The notes below the pieces were generated by a model. That model did not search any database. It saw nothing but the letters and a program-made list of their open reading frames with translations, and was not told the origin of the DNA. A program made the position numbers and the translations under genes. This document shows, one piece after another, positions 55,736 to 64,000 of a stretch of DNA of 64,000 bases. Position 1 is the first letter of the stretch; each line of letters opens with the position of its first letter. The stretch is from NCBI RefSeq assembly GCF_002934455.1, contig NZ_PTIR01000002.1, positions 186,001 through 250,000 of the forward strand. Direction: 5' to 3'. The DNA is from Trinickia symbiotica (lineage in GTDB: Bacteria; Pseudomonadota; Gammaproteobacteria; Burkholderiales; Burkholderiaceae).

Positions 55736-55857
55736 ACGTATCTAACATAGGCACACCTGCTACGATCACACTGCTGGCGCGCGAGCGTCCATCGCGGGAT
55801 CTCGGCCGAAGATACCCCGACCGGATAGATACCACCAAAACACCATGTGAGGCGACG

Positions 55858-57165
55858 ATGAACATAGGATACATAGGGCTTGGAGCGCTTGGCGGACAGC
55901 TTGCACGCCGGTTTCTACAAGACCACCAACTGACGGTATGGGACATCAATGCGGCGGCGGCCAGGAAACTGGCCGATGAGGGTGCGAGCGTGGCGCCCAC
56001 CGCGATGGAACTCGCGAAACGTTCCGACGTTGTCTTCCTATGCCTGCCGCGCAGCGCCGATGTGAAGAAAGTAGTGTTCGCTCCGGACGGACTCGCGGCA
56101 GGGCTGACACCTGGCAAAATTGTCGTTGACCAGACGAGCGGCGTGCCGGATGAAACCCGGGAAATTGCGACCACGCTCTCACAAGTTGGTGTGCTAATGA
56201 TGGATGCAGCCGTATCGGCAAGTCCTCAAATCGTTCCCAGCGGCAACGCGAATCTCATGGTGTCGGGGCCCGATGATGTTCTCTCCAAGGCCGAGCAGGC
56301 CCTGCGGGCTATCACCGAAAAGATCTTCCGCTGCGGGTCTAGAGTTGGCGACGGCCAGGCCATGAAAACCGTCAACAACGCGATGAACGCGGGTTGTCGG
56401 CTTGGCACGCTCGAGGTTTTGGCCTTCGGTAGAAAAGCAGGCTTAACGCTCGGGCAAATGGCTGATCGTCTCGCACACAGCGAAGCGCAATGTCAAATTA
56501 CCGAGCGTATGCTGCCGGCGCTGATGCAAGGCAAGGCATCGACTGATTTCGCGCTGTCGCTGATGTTGAAAGATGTTTATCAGGCGCTGTCGCTCGGCAT
56601 GAAACATAGCAGTCCTATGCCGATAACCAGCATCGTGCAGGGTCTTCTACAGATAGGGGCTAACTTGCATGGTCCGGGAGCGCGTCTTGAGGACATGGTC
56701 AACGTCATCGCATCGATGGCCGCAACGAGCATCACTGCCAGCTCGAATACTTCCATGGCAGTTCCAGAAGAAAAAAGCCAGGACGAACTCCTGACAATGA
56801 TCGTCAGCATTGTTTCTTCGCAATGCCGTGCAGTGTCTTACGAATGCATCTCAACCGGTTTAAATTATGGCCTCCGACTGGAAGATATGGCTGAGGTCCT
56901 GTATAGCAGTTCGGGTTGGAGTACAGCGTCACGGAACATCTTTCACGAACTGATCGAAGGACAGCGCCCCGGTGCAGCGTCTATCGACGAACCCGCAGGA
57001 CATCTACAGGAAGGGTGCTTGTACGGCAGCCGAATTGGCGCTCCCTTGATGATCGCCAACGAAACTCGATCGATTCTCGAACGGATGCGAAGCCAGTTTG
57101 GCTCGGCAAAACGCGTCGACGAACTATCGATCCTGTACCCTGCCGTGGCTCAACGCGCTGCTTGA
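55858..57165 (+). CDS. Beta-hydroxyacid dehydrogenase with an extra partial helical domain
   Basis: A 435-residue protein. Residues 1-290 form a complete 3-hydroxyisobutyrate dehydrogenase-like unit (NIGYIGLGALGG cofactor loop; catalytic K170 with N174 in KTVNN; LGTLEVLAFGRKAGL). The substrate loop reads DAAVSASPQIV instead of the usual DAPVSGG. Residues about 305-435 resemble a second copy of the helical C-domain (CRAVSYECISTGLNYGLRLEDM) with no Rossmann domain before it. It is therefore the third member of the duplicated dehydrogenase set in this island. Confidence 0.85.
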   Translation: MNIGYIGLGALGGQLARRFLQDHQLTVWDINAAAARKLADEGASVAPTAMELAKRSDVVFLCLPRSADVKKVVFAPDGLAAGLTPGKIVVDQTSGVPDETREIATTLSQVGVLMMDAAVSASPQIVPSGNANLMVSGPDDVLSKAEQALRAITEKIFRCGSRVGDGQAMKTVNNAMNAGCRLGTLEVLAFGRKAGLTLGQMADRLAHSEAQCQITERMLPALMQGKASTDFALSLMLKDVYQALSLGMKHSSPMPITSIVQGLLQIGANLHGPGARLEDMVNVIASMAATSITASSNTSMAVPEEKSQDELLTMIVSIVSSQCRAVSYECISTGLNYGLRLEDMAEVLYSSSGWSTASRNIFHELIEGQRPGAASIDEPAGHLQEGCLYGSRIGAPLMIANETRSILERMRSQFGSAKRVDELSILYPAVAQRAA

Positions 57166-57229
57166 TCGGACTATCGGATGCGCGAATGTCGCCGCATCCT
57201 GGCTGCCGGTGTTGGAAATAGCGCTGACC

Positions 57230-58995
<1,766 letters not shown>

Positions 58996-59006
58996 GCGCA
59001 CGGTCC

Positions 59007-60056
59007 TTAAGCTTTGAGTGAAGCCATGTCGATGACGAAGCGATATTTCACGTCGCTTTTCAACATACGCTCATAGGCTTCATTGATCTTCTGGATAGGA
59101 ATGATCTCGACGTCCGAGACGATTCCATGCTCGCCGCAGAAATCGAGCATTTGCTGGGTTTCGCGCAGGCCGCCGATGAACGAGCCGGAAATTGCCCTGC
59201 GGCCACGCACGACTGAACCCGCATTCACAGGCGTGCTGAGCGGCCCCATGTAGCCGACGAGCACCAGCACGCCCTCCACCGCGAGGGTCGGCATGTAGCC
59301 ATTGACGTCGTGATCATAAGGGACGGTGTCGATGATCACGTCGAAGCGGCCGGCAACGGCCTTCATCTGCTCGGGGTCGTTCGACAGCACGACGTGATCG
59401 GCACCGAGGCGAACCGCATCGTCTTCCTTGCCCGTCGAACGCGTGAACAGCGTGACATCGGCACCGAGCGCCTTGGCCAATTTCAAAGCCATGTGACCGA
59501 GCCCGCCGAGCCCGATGACCGCGACCTTGCTCCCCGCGCCGACATTCCAATGAACCAGCGGCGACCATGTCGTGATACCGGCGCAAAGGAGCGGTGCCGC
59601 GGCTGCTGGATCCAGGCCGTCGGGGAGAGACAGCACAAACTTGTCGCGCACGACGATGGCGTCCGAGTAGCCTCCATACGTGATAGTGCCGTCCTGCCGA
59701 TCGACGCTGTTGTAACTGAACGTCGAACCCTCCACGCAGTCTTGCTCCCATCCTTTCAGACAAGGTTGGCAGTGCTGGCAGGAATCGACCATGCAGCCGA
59801 CGCCGACCATGTCGCCCACCTTGAAGCGAGTCACGTTCTCGCCGACTGCGCGCACGCGTCCGACGATCTCGTGACCAGGCACGATCGGATAGAGGGTGAA
59901 GCCGCCATGGTTGCGCGCCAAGTGCAGATCGGTATGACAGACGCCGCAATAGAGAATATCGATCACGACATCGTTGGACCGAGGAGCGCGCCGCTCGAAG
60001 GCGAACTGTTGGAGCGGATCGGTCGCCGAATGAGCTGCGAAGCCCTTTGCATTCAT
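59007..60056 (-). CDS. Zinc-dependent NAD(P) alcohol dehydrogenase (YahK/CAD type)
   Basis: A 349-residue medium-chain dehydrogenase. GVCHTDLH supplies the catalytic zinc Cys and the proton-relay residues, PGHEIVGRV the zinc His/Glu, DSCQHCQPCLKGWEQDC the four-Cys structural zinc loop, and VIGLGGLGHMALKLAKALG the cofactor site. It reduces a broad range of aldehydes with NADPH. It sits in the middle of the five-gene operon, about 100 bp after the YciI-like gene. Confidence 0.95.
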   Translation of the reverse strand: MNAKGFAAHSATDPLQQFAFERRAPRSNDVVIDILYCGVCHTDLHLARNHGGFTLYPIVPGHEIVGRVRAVGENVTRFKVGDMVGVGCMVDSCQHCQPCLKGWEQDCVEGSTFSYNSVDRQDGTITYGGYSDAIVVRDKFVLSLPDGLDPAAAAPLLCAGITTWSPLVHWNVGAGSKVAVIGLGGLGHMALKLAKALGADVTLFTRSTGKEDDAVRLGADHVVLSNDPEQMKAVAGRFDVIIDTVPYDHDVNGYMPTLAVEGVLVLVGYMGPLSTPVNAGSVVRGRRAISGSFIGGLRETQQMLDFCGEHGIVSDVEIIPIQKINEAYERMLKSDVKYRFVIDMASLKA

Positions 60057-60158
60057 GAAGTGCGGTCCTCGTCGCGCGTCGCGCGACCACAGTGGATGGA
60101 TGACCCGTTCATGTCATAGGCGGTGATACGACGGGACGTGAGACATTCGTAGCCAAGC

Positions 60159-60458
60159 TCAGGCTTTACCGGGAGCGAACAGCGCTTCCCAGTTCGTGAA
60201 GGGGCCAAGCGGGATGACGTCCCAGCCGATCAGTCCGGCCTTGGCCAGTGGGAACTCGGCAAGCGCCCTCTTTGCGGCCTCGACAGACTCGGCTTCCGCG
60301 ATGATGGCGACACCGGGACGGTCCTGTCGAAAATAGATGTCGCGGATGATGCCCTGTTTGTACATCTGCCACGAATGGCGGACTTCGTCCTGCATGTGCG
60401 GCTGGTATTTCTCGAGGCTGGCGCCCGGCTGGGGGACATCGAGGCAGAGCAGTTTCAT
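60159..60458 (-). CDS. YciI/muconolactone isomerase-like small protein
   Basis: A 99-residue ferredoxin-like-fold protein (dimeric alpha-beta barrel superfamily). VRHSWQMYKQGIIRDIYFRQDRPGVAI and ESVEAAKRALAEFPLAKAGLI match the small muconolactone-isomerase/YciI-like proteins that accompany quinone reductases. No catalytic function is proven for this type; it may bind or isomerise an aromatic product. It lies 31 nt after the flavodoxin-like gene and upstream of the alcohol dehydrogenase. Confidence 0.8.
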   Translation of the reverse strand: MKLLCLDVPQPGASLEKYQPHMQDEVRHSWQMYKQGIIRDIYFRQDRPGVAIIAEAESVEAAKRALAEFPLAKAGLIGWDVIPLGPFTNWEALFAPGKA

Positions 60459-60489
60459 CGTCGGTTTTCCTTAAGCGGTCAAGAACGGT

Positions 60490-61056
60490 TCAGGCGGGCT
60501 GGAAGCGGCCGACTATCGTCGCCACGCGGCGACCGAGGTACTGGGCTGTCGTCAGATCGCTTGCCGGAGGTGCCACATCGGGTGCCTGATCCACGTTCGC
60601 ATGGGTCATGACACCCAGCCAGCTGCCCAGCCGGTTTAAATCATCAGGGCTGGCGGTGCTGCTGTTGTTGCCGGGCATGAGGTCGAGGCCGACCCAGATC
60701 ATCCCGTGTTGCGCGGCAAATAGCGCCATCGATACGAGCGAGTTCAGCTTGTCGCCGTGCTGCGCACCGGAGTTGGTGAACCCCGCGGCGATCTTGTCGC
60801 GCCACTTGAGCTCGCTCCACGCAGCCTTCGTGGAATCCTCAAAGAACTGCTTGAGCCGGGCGCTGATCATGCCGTTATAGGTCGGCGAGCCGAAGATGAT
60901 CGCGTCGCTCGCTTCGAGCGTTGGCCAATCGACGCCATCGGCGACCGCAAACAACTTCGCCTCGGCCCCGTGGACCTGTCCAACGCCTTCCGCGACGGCC
61001 TTAGCCACTCGCGCGGTGTGGCCGTAGCCACTGTCATGCACGATTGAAATCAACAC
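60490..61056 (-). CDS. Flavodoxin-fold NAD(P)H quinone oxidoreductase (WrbA-like)
   Basis: A 188-residue FMN protein of the flavodoxin/WrbA family. VLISIVHDSGYGHTARVA is the phosphate-binding loop, FGSPTYNGMISARLKQFFE the second FMN segment and GAQHGDKLNSL follows the third. Such enzymes reduce quinones by two electrons. GTG 61056, after AAGGACAAACAG, gives the family N-terminus; the longer ORF adds 37 unlikely residues. It is first in the operon and divergent from the LysR gene. Confidence 0.88.
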   Translation of the reverse strand: MLISIVHDSGYGHTARVAKAVAEGVGQVHGAEAKLFAVADGVDWPTLEASDAIIFGSPTYNGMISARLKQFFEDSTKAAWSELKWRDKIAAGFTNSGAQHGDKLNSLVSMALFAAQHGMIWVGLDLMPGNNSSTASPDDLNRLGSWLGVMTHANVDQAPDVAPPASDLTTAQYLGRRVATIVGRFQPA

Positions 61057-61107
61057 CTGTTTGTCCTTGCCTTGAAGGTTTGCGCTTCCCGGGGAGTTGG
61101 TTGAATG

Positions 61108-61131
61108 GATTCTCAAGCGTGCCTGAGAATC
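61108..61131. promoter_or_regulatory. Inverted repeat GATTCTCA-N8-TGAGAATC, likely LysR site
   Basis: Perfect 8-bp arms separated by 8 bp in the divergent region between the WrbA-like and LysR genes. Its length and position fit a LysR-family recognition site. A second perfect palindrome, TACTTTAAAGTA, lies at 61147-61158. Confidence 0.6.
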
Positions 61132-61231
61132 TCGTTGCTGGTGGATTACTTTAAAGTAGAATTTCAAGAAACGTTGGCGGAAATAATTCTCCGATATGAT
61201 TCCTAAATTTCTACAATCTTAAGAGCAAGCC

Positions 61232-62137
61232 GTGCGTGACAGATTCGATGGTGTGCAGTTGTTCGTGGAGGTCGTCGACGCCGGCGGCTTTGCGAAAGCC
61301 GGTGAGCGTTTGTCGCTGACGCGCTCGGCGGTCGGCAAGGCTATTGCGCGTCTGGAGGAACGACTGGGTGTGCAGCTGTTTCAGCGCACAACCAGGAATC
61401 AGTGCCTTACCGAAGACGGACAGCAATACTACGAGCGCTGCCTTCGAGCGATCGAAGAATTGCGCGCTGCGGAGACCATGCTGGAAAACGGCCGACGGGA
61501 AGTGGTTGGAAAGTTGCGCATCACGCTCCCCACCCTGTTCGGTCGCTACTGCGTCGCCCCAGTTCTTCGATCGTACGCGCGCGAGCATCCGAAGCTCGAA
61601 CTGGAATTGAACTTCAGCGATCGACAGGTCGACGTGATTGCTGAGGGATTCGACCTCGCGGTGCGCAACGGCCTAGCGGGTAACGGCGCTACGCTGCGCG
61701 CGCGTCGTCTGGTGAACCAGCGCAAGGTTCTATGTGCGTCGCCTGCCTATCTCGCAGCCAGGGGCGAACCGCACACGCTGGCGGACCTGGCGAAGCACGA
61801 CCTGCTCCCCTACTGGCGCAACGAGCACGGTTTGATCTGGCTGCTTCCTGACGCGACAGATGTGCTTGTCGATTTTCAGCCCACTTCCCGATTGCGTTTT
61901 GACGATCTTGAGGCGATTGCCGATGCCGCCGCCGACGGCATGGGTCTGGCCTGGCTTCCCTACTGGCTGATTCGCGACCGGATGCGATGCGGCGAGTTGG
62001 TCGAGATCTGGGGACATCGGCCCACAGCCGTCATGGAGTGCTACGCCGTTTGGCCGGCCGCGGAGTACCTCCCTCTGCGGTCACGTCTGGCTATCGATGT
62101 ACTCGCCACCGAACTGCCGAAACGCCTGGAGGATTAG
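61232..62137 (+). CDS. LysR-family regulator of the quinone/carbonyl stress operon
   Basis: A 301-residue LysR protein. The winged helix spans about residues 4-62 (FVEVVDAGGFAKAGERLSLTRSAVGKAIARLEERLG), followed by GKLRITLPTLFGRYCVAP and an effector domain with RFDDLEAIADAAADGMGLAWLP. The GTG at 61232 starts the conserved N-terminus. It is divergent from the five-gene operon across a region with two perfect palindromes, so it very probably controls that operon, likely in response to quinones or electrophiles. Confidence 0.92.
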   Translation: MRDRFDGVQLFVEVVDAGGFAKAGERLSLTRSAVGKAIARLEERLGVQLFQRTTRNQCLTEDGQQYYERCLRAIEELRAAETMLENGRREVVGKLRITLPTLFGRYCVAPVLRSYAREHPKLELELNFSDRQVDVIAEGFDLAVRNGLAGNGATLRARRLVNQRKVLCASPAYLAARGEPHTLADLAKHDLLPYWRNEHGLIWLLPDATDVLVDFQPTSRLRFDDLEAIADAAADGMGLAWLPYWLIRDRMRCGELVEIWGHRPTAVMECYAVWPAAEYLPLRSRLAIDVLATELPKRLED

Positions 62138-62323
62138 TCGCGCAATTGCCCGTTCGACCCGTCGCGCAGACTGATCGAGACGATGCCCGACGATGTCGTT
62201 AAGAGAAGCGCGGCTTGAATGGTGCCAGAAACTGTCACCGCCCCCTACCTAGAATGACTCCGAGAACAAAGGGAAGCGAATCTCGCGCTCACTATCTCTG
62301 AGAAGGATAAGGTGGCAAGACAC

Positions 62324-62701
62324 ATGAAACGCATCCAATACAGCAGCTATGGCGGCCCTGAGCTCATGCGGGTGGAGGATTTCCGATTGCCTGCGCCGGG
62401 CAAAGGCGAGGTGTCCGTGCAGGTTAAGTTGCCGCGGCCACTCTCTTTCACCGCGGAAGAAATCCAGGCGCTCGTCCGCGTGATCGGCACGGACGACATT
62501 GCTACCGCGGAACTTCTAGTAGAACGCTACACTTCAACCGCCGCCAGCTCGTCAAGGAATGGCGCATCCAGGAGGTGCGACCATGCAATAGCCAAGGGAG
62601 CGTTTGCTAAGAAGTTGCAGTTGCGTCCTTCAACACAGTTCAGCGCGACGAGTAAGCCGCGAGATTGCCAGTCTGCTCTGCGACTATGGCTCGGAATTTG
62701 A
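62324..62701 (+). pseudogene. Truncated zinc-type quinone oxidoreductase remnant
   Basis: The first 35 or so residues (MKRIQYSSYGGPELMRVEDF, then LPAPGKGEVSVQVK) are a clear N-terminus of a medium-chain quinone oxidoreductase, with a ribosome-binding site (AGAAGGATAAGG) upstream. The similarity stops abruptly at about base 62430. The remaining 90 residues resemble nothing in the family and the frame ends at 62701, far short of the normal 320-340 residues. It is a broken gene joined to unrelated sequence by deletion or rearrangement. Confidence 0.65.
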
Positions 62702-63032
62702 AATCCGTTTTGCATGAACACTTAGCTTCAAGACTTAGTTTTAATCGACGATAGAAATGGGAAAGGTGAACGGCATTTTTCTCATTATCGAGCGTCGGCC
62801 CGCGAGGGCGAGTCCCCACCGATATCATCGCGCGCCGTGTCGTCTGACGTCTTATCTCGATTATGCGCTTACTTCGATGAGGCAGGTTTCGCCCGGATTT
62901 CCTGTGTTTCTCGAGAGTAAACCCTACTTTCACGTCTGTCGTCGCATGATATCGTACAACCGCGAGCGATCGTGTTCTCTCTAAGCTCGCGCTTTGGCAC
63001 TCGCAACTTAATTAACAACTCACGGAGATGTC
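62702..63032. other. Intergenic region before the polygalacturonase gene
   Basis: A 331-bp stretch with lower GC than its surroundings, particularly 62700-62760 and 62940-63030. It should contain the promoter of the GH28 gene. No gene is recognisable. It may belong to the same rearranged junction as the truncated oxidoreductase. Confidence 0.5.
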
Positions 63033-64000
63033 ATGAAATTGAAATTTCAATTCAGCGCGGTCGTTTCCTTGACGCTATTCGCCAGTGCATTTTCACTATC
63101 GAGCGCGCATGCCGCGACTTGTAGTACTCCACAATGGACCTCGTCGGCGGATACGAATACCGCGAACCTTCAGGCAGCGATCAACAAGTGCGCGGGAGGG
63201 AACGGAAGTGTTGGTCTCGTCGACCTGACCGCAAATAACGGCATCTCGACGGCCGTCATCACGACTGTCAATCTCGCGAGCAATCTCGTGCTGAAGGTCG
63301 AGAAAGGATTCACGCTGAAGGGCAGCCCATCGCAGCCGTCCGACGGCGCGATGCTGGTTGGTGACAATGTCAACAATTTGACGATCACCGGCACCGGCGC
63401 AATCGACGGCGATGGTCAGGCGTACTGGCCCAGCGCCGTAGGCAAGAGCAACACCGCGCGACCGAAGCTGATTAAGATCACCGGGACGAACATCAAGGTC
63501 GGATCGAACTTCACCGACGCGGGTCAGCCTCAATCGATCGTCACATTCCCCACGTCGACGAATGATCCGAACAACGCGCTCATTATCCGCAATTCGCCAA
63601 AGGAACAACTCGTCATCGAGTCCGGCTCGTCGAACGTGACCATAGATGGCGTGTGGATCTACGCTAATCCGGCCAAGAACAGCAGCGGGCAAAATCTCGC
63701 GCCAAACACCGATGCCATCGACATCATCGGCACGCAGACGGCAAATATCCGCAACTGCCTGCTCGATACCGGCGACGACGACGTCGCGATCAAGTCCAAT
63801 GCAGGCAGCGTGCCGACGTCGAACGTCAATATCAACCATTGCGTGGTCGGCGGCGGGCACGGCATATCCATCGGCGGCCAGGAAGCCGCCGGCAACACGA
63901 TCGCCAAGCCCGGCGTTTCGCAGGTGACGGTGGATACGGTGCAATTTTTCAAGACAGATTACGGCTACCGGATCAAAACCGATGAAACCACGAAGGACAG
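63033..64000 (+). CDS. Secreted GH28 polygalacturonase-like enzyme, 5' part (runs off right edge)
   Basis: The first 322 codons are in the window. A signal peptide (about residues 1-27, ending SSAHAA) is followed by a right-handed beta-helix with the GH28 signature residues: NTDAIDI, GDDDVAIKS (two catalytic-type Asp), GGGHGISIG (catalytic His region) and YRIKT (RIK motif). It would hydrolyse pectate or a related polygalacturonide outside the cytoplasm. ATG 63033 follows ACGGAGATGTC. It is likely linked to plant-associated life and is unrelated to the catabolic genes to its left. Confidence 0.93.
   Translation, partial: MKLKFQFSAVVSLTLFASAFSLSSAHAATCSTPQWTSSADTNTANLQAAINKCAGGNGSVGLVDLTANNGISTAVITTVNLASNLVLKVEKGFTLKGSPSQPSDGAMLVGDNVNNLTITGTGAIDGDGQAYWPSAVGKSNTARPKLIKITGTNIKVGSNFTDAGQPQSIVTFPTSTNDPNNALIIRNSPKEQLVIESGSSNVTIDGVWIYANPAKNSSGQNLAPNTDAIDIIGTQTANIRNCLLDTGDDDVAIKSNAGSVPTSNVNINHCVVGGGHGISIGGQEAAGNTIAKPGVSQVTVDTVQFFKTDYGYRIKTDETTKD

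Overview
The window reads as a high-GC Burkholderiaceae chromosome or chromid (Burkholderia, Paraburkholderia or Caballeronia). The basis is two Bug-type solute-binding proteins, a Burkholderia-style trimeric porin, many LysR and IclR regulators, and frequent GTG/TTG starts behind good Shine-Dalgarno sequences. It is almost entirely catabolic. I saw no rRNA, tRNA, CRISPR, phage or intact insertion sequence.

Region 1 (1-12.8 kb) is an aromatic meta-cleavage block. On the minus strand a LysR-flanked operon (11787 to 5052) encodes a type I extradiol dioxygenase, a class II aldolase-fold decarboxylase, 2-hydroxymuconic semialdehyde dehydrogenase, 2-oxopent-4-enoate hydratase, 4-oxalocrotonate decarboxylase and tautomerase, acylating acetaldehyde dehydrogenase and 4-hydroxy-2-oxovalerate aldolase. 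This is a complete route from a carboxylated catechol to pyruvate and acetyl-CoA. Next to it are a TetR regulator with a clear operator, a leaderless TAXI-type binding protein, and an oxygenase electron-transfer set (Rieske, plant-type ferredoxin, start of a FAD reductase) behind two paralogous 3-hydroxyanthranilate-dioxygenase-like cupins.

Region 2 (13-19.2 kb) holds an MFS transporter, an aldo/keto reductase, an SDR, a LysR regulator, a small CMD-like protein and a porin.

Region 3 (19.3-57.2 kb) is a large accessory catabolic island: two MFS transporters, two Bug proteins, TctAB with TcuAB, MmgE/PrpD, a COG3618 lactonase-type amidohydrolase, a beta-propeller lactonase, SDRs, an ALDH, a rubredoxin, a thiolase with its OB-fold partner, enoyl-CoA hydratases, a FadJ-like protein, an NDP-forming acyl-CoA synthetase, a bicupin and a ferredoxin reductase. 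Two features bind it together. One is a 17-bp palindrome, RTTYCR-N5-YGRAAY, found by eye nine times in its promoter regions and probably read by two near-identical IclR regulators. The other is a set of three unusual beta-hydroxyacid dehydrogenases, each fused to a degenerate or partial second copy of itself. The substrate cannot be named from sequence; the gene set suggests a CoA-dependent pathway for a (poly)carboxylic or alicyclic acid.

Region 4 (57.2-62.1 kb) is a five-gene carbonyl/quinone stress operon (flavodoxin-like quinone reductase, YciI-like protein, zinc alcohol dehydrogenase, DJ-1/PfpI protein, aldo/keto reductase) divergent from its LysR regulator. Region 5 (62.1-64 kb) has a truncated quinone oxidoreductase remnant and the start of a secreted GH28 polygalacturonase that runs off the right edge.
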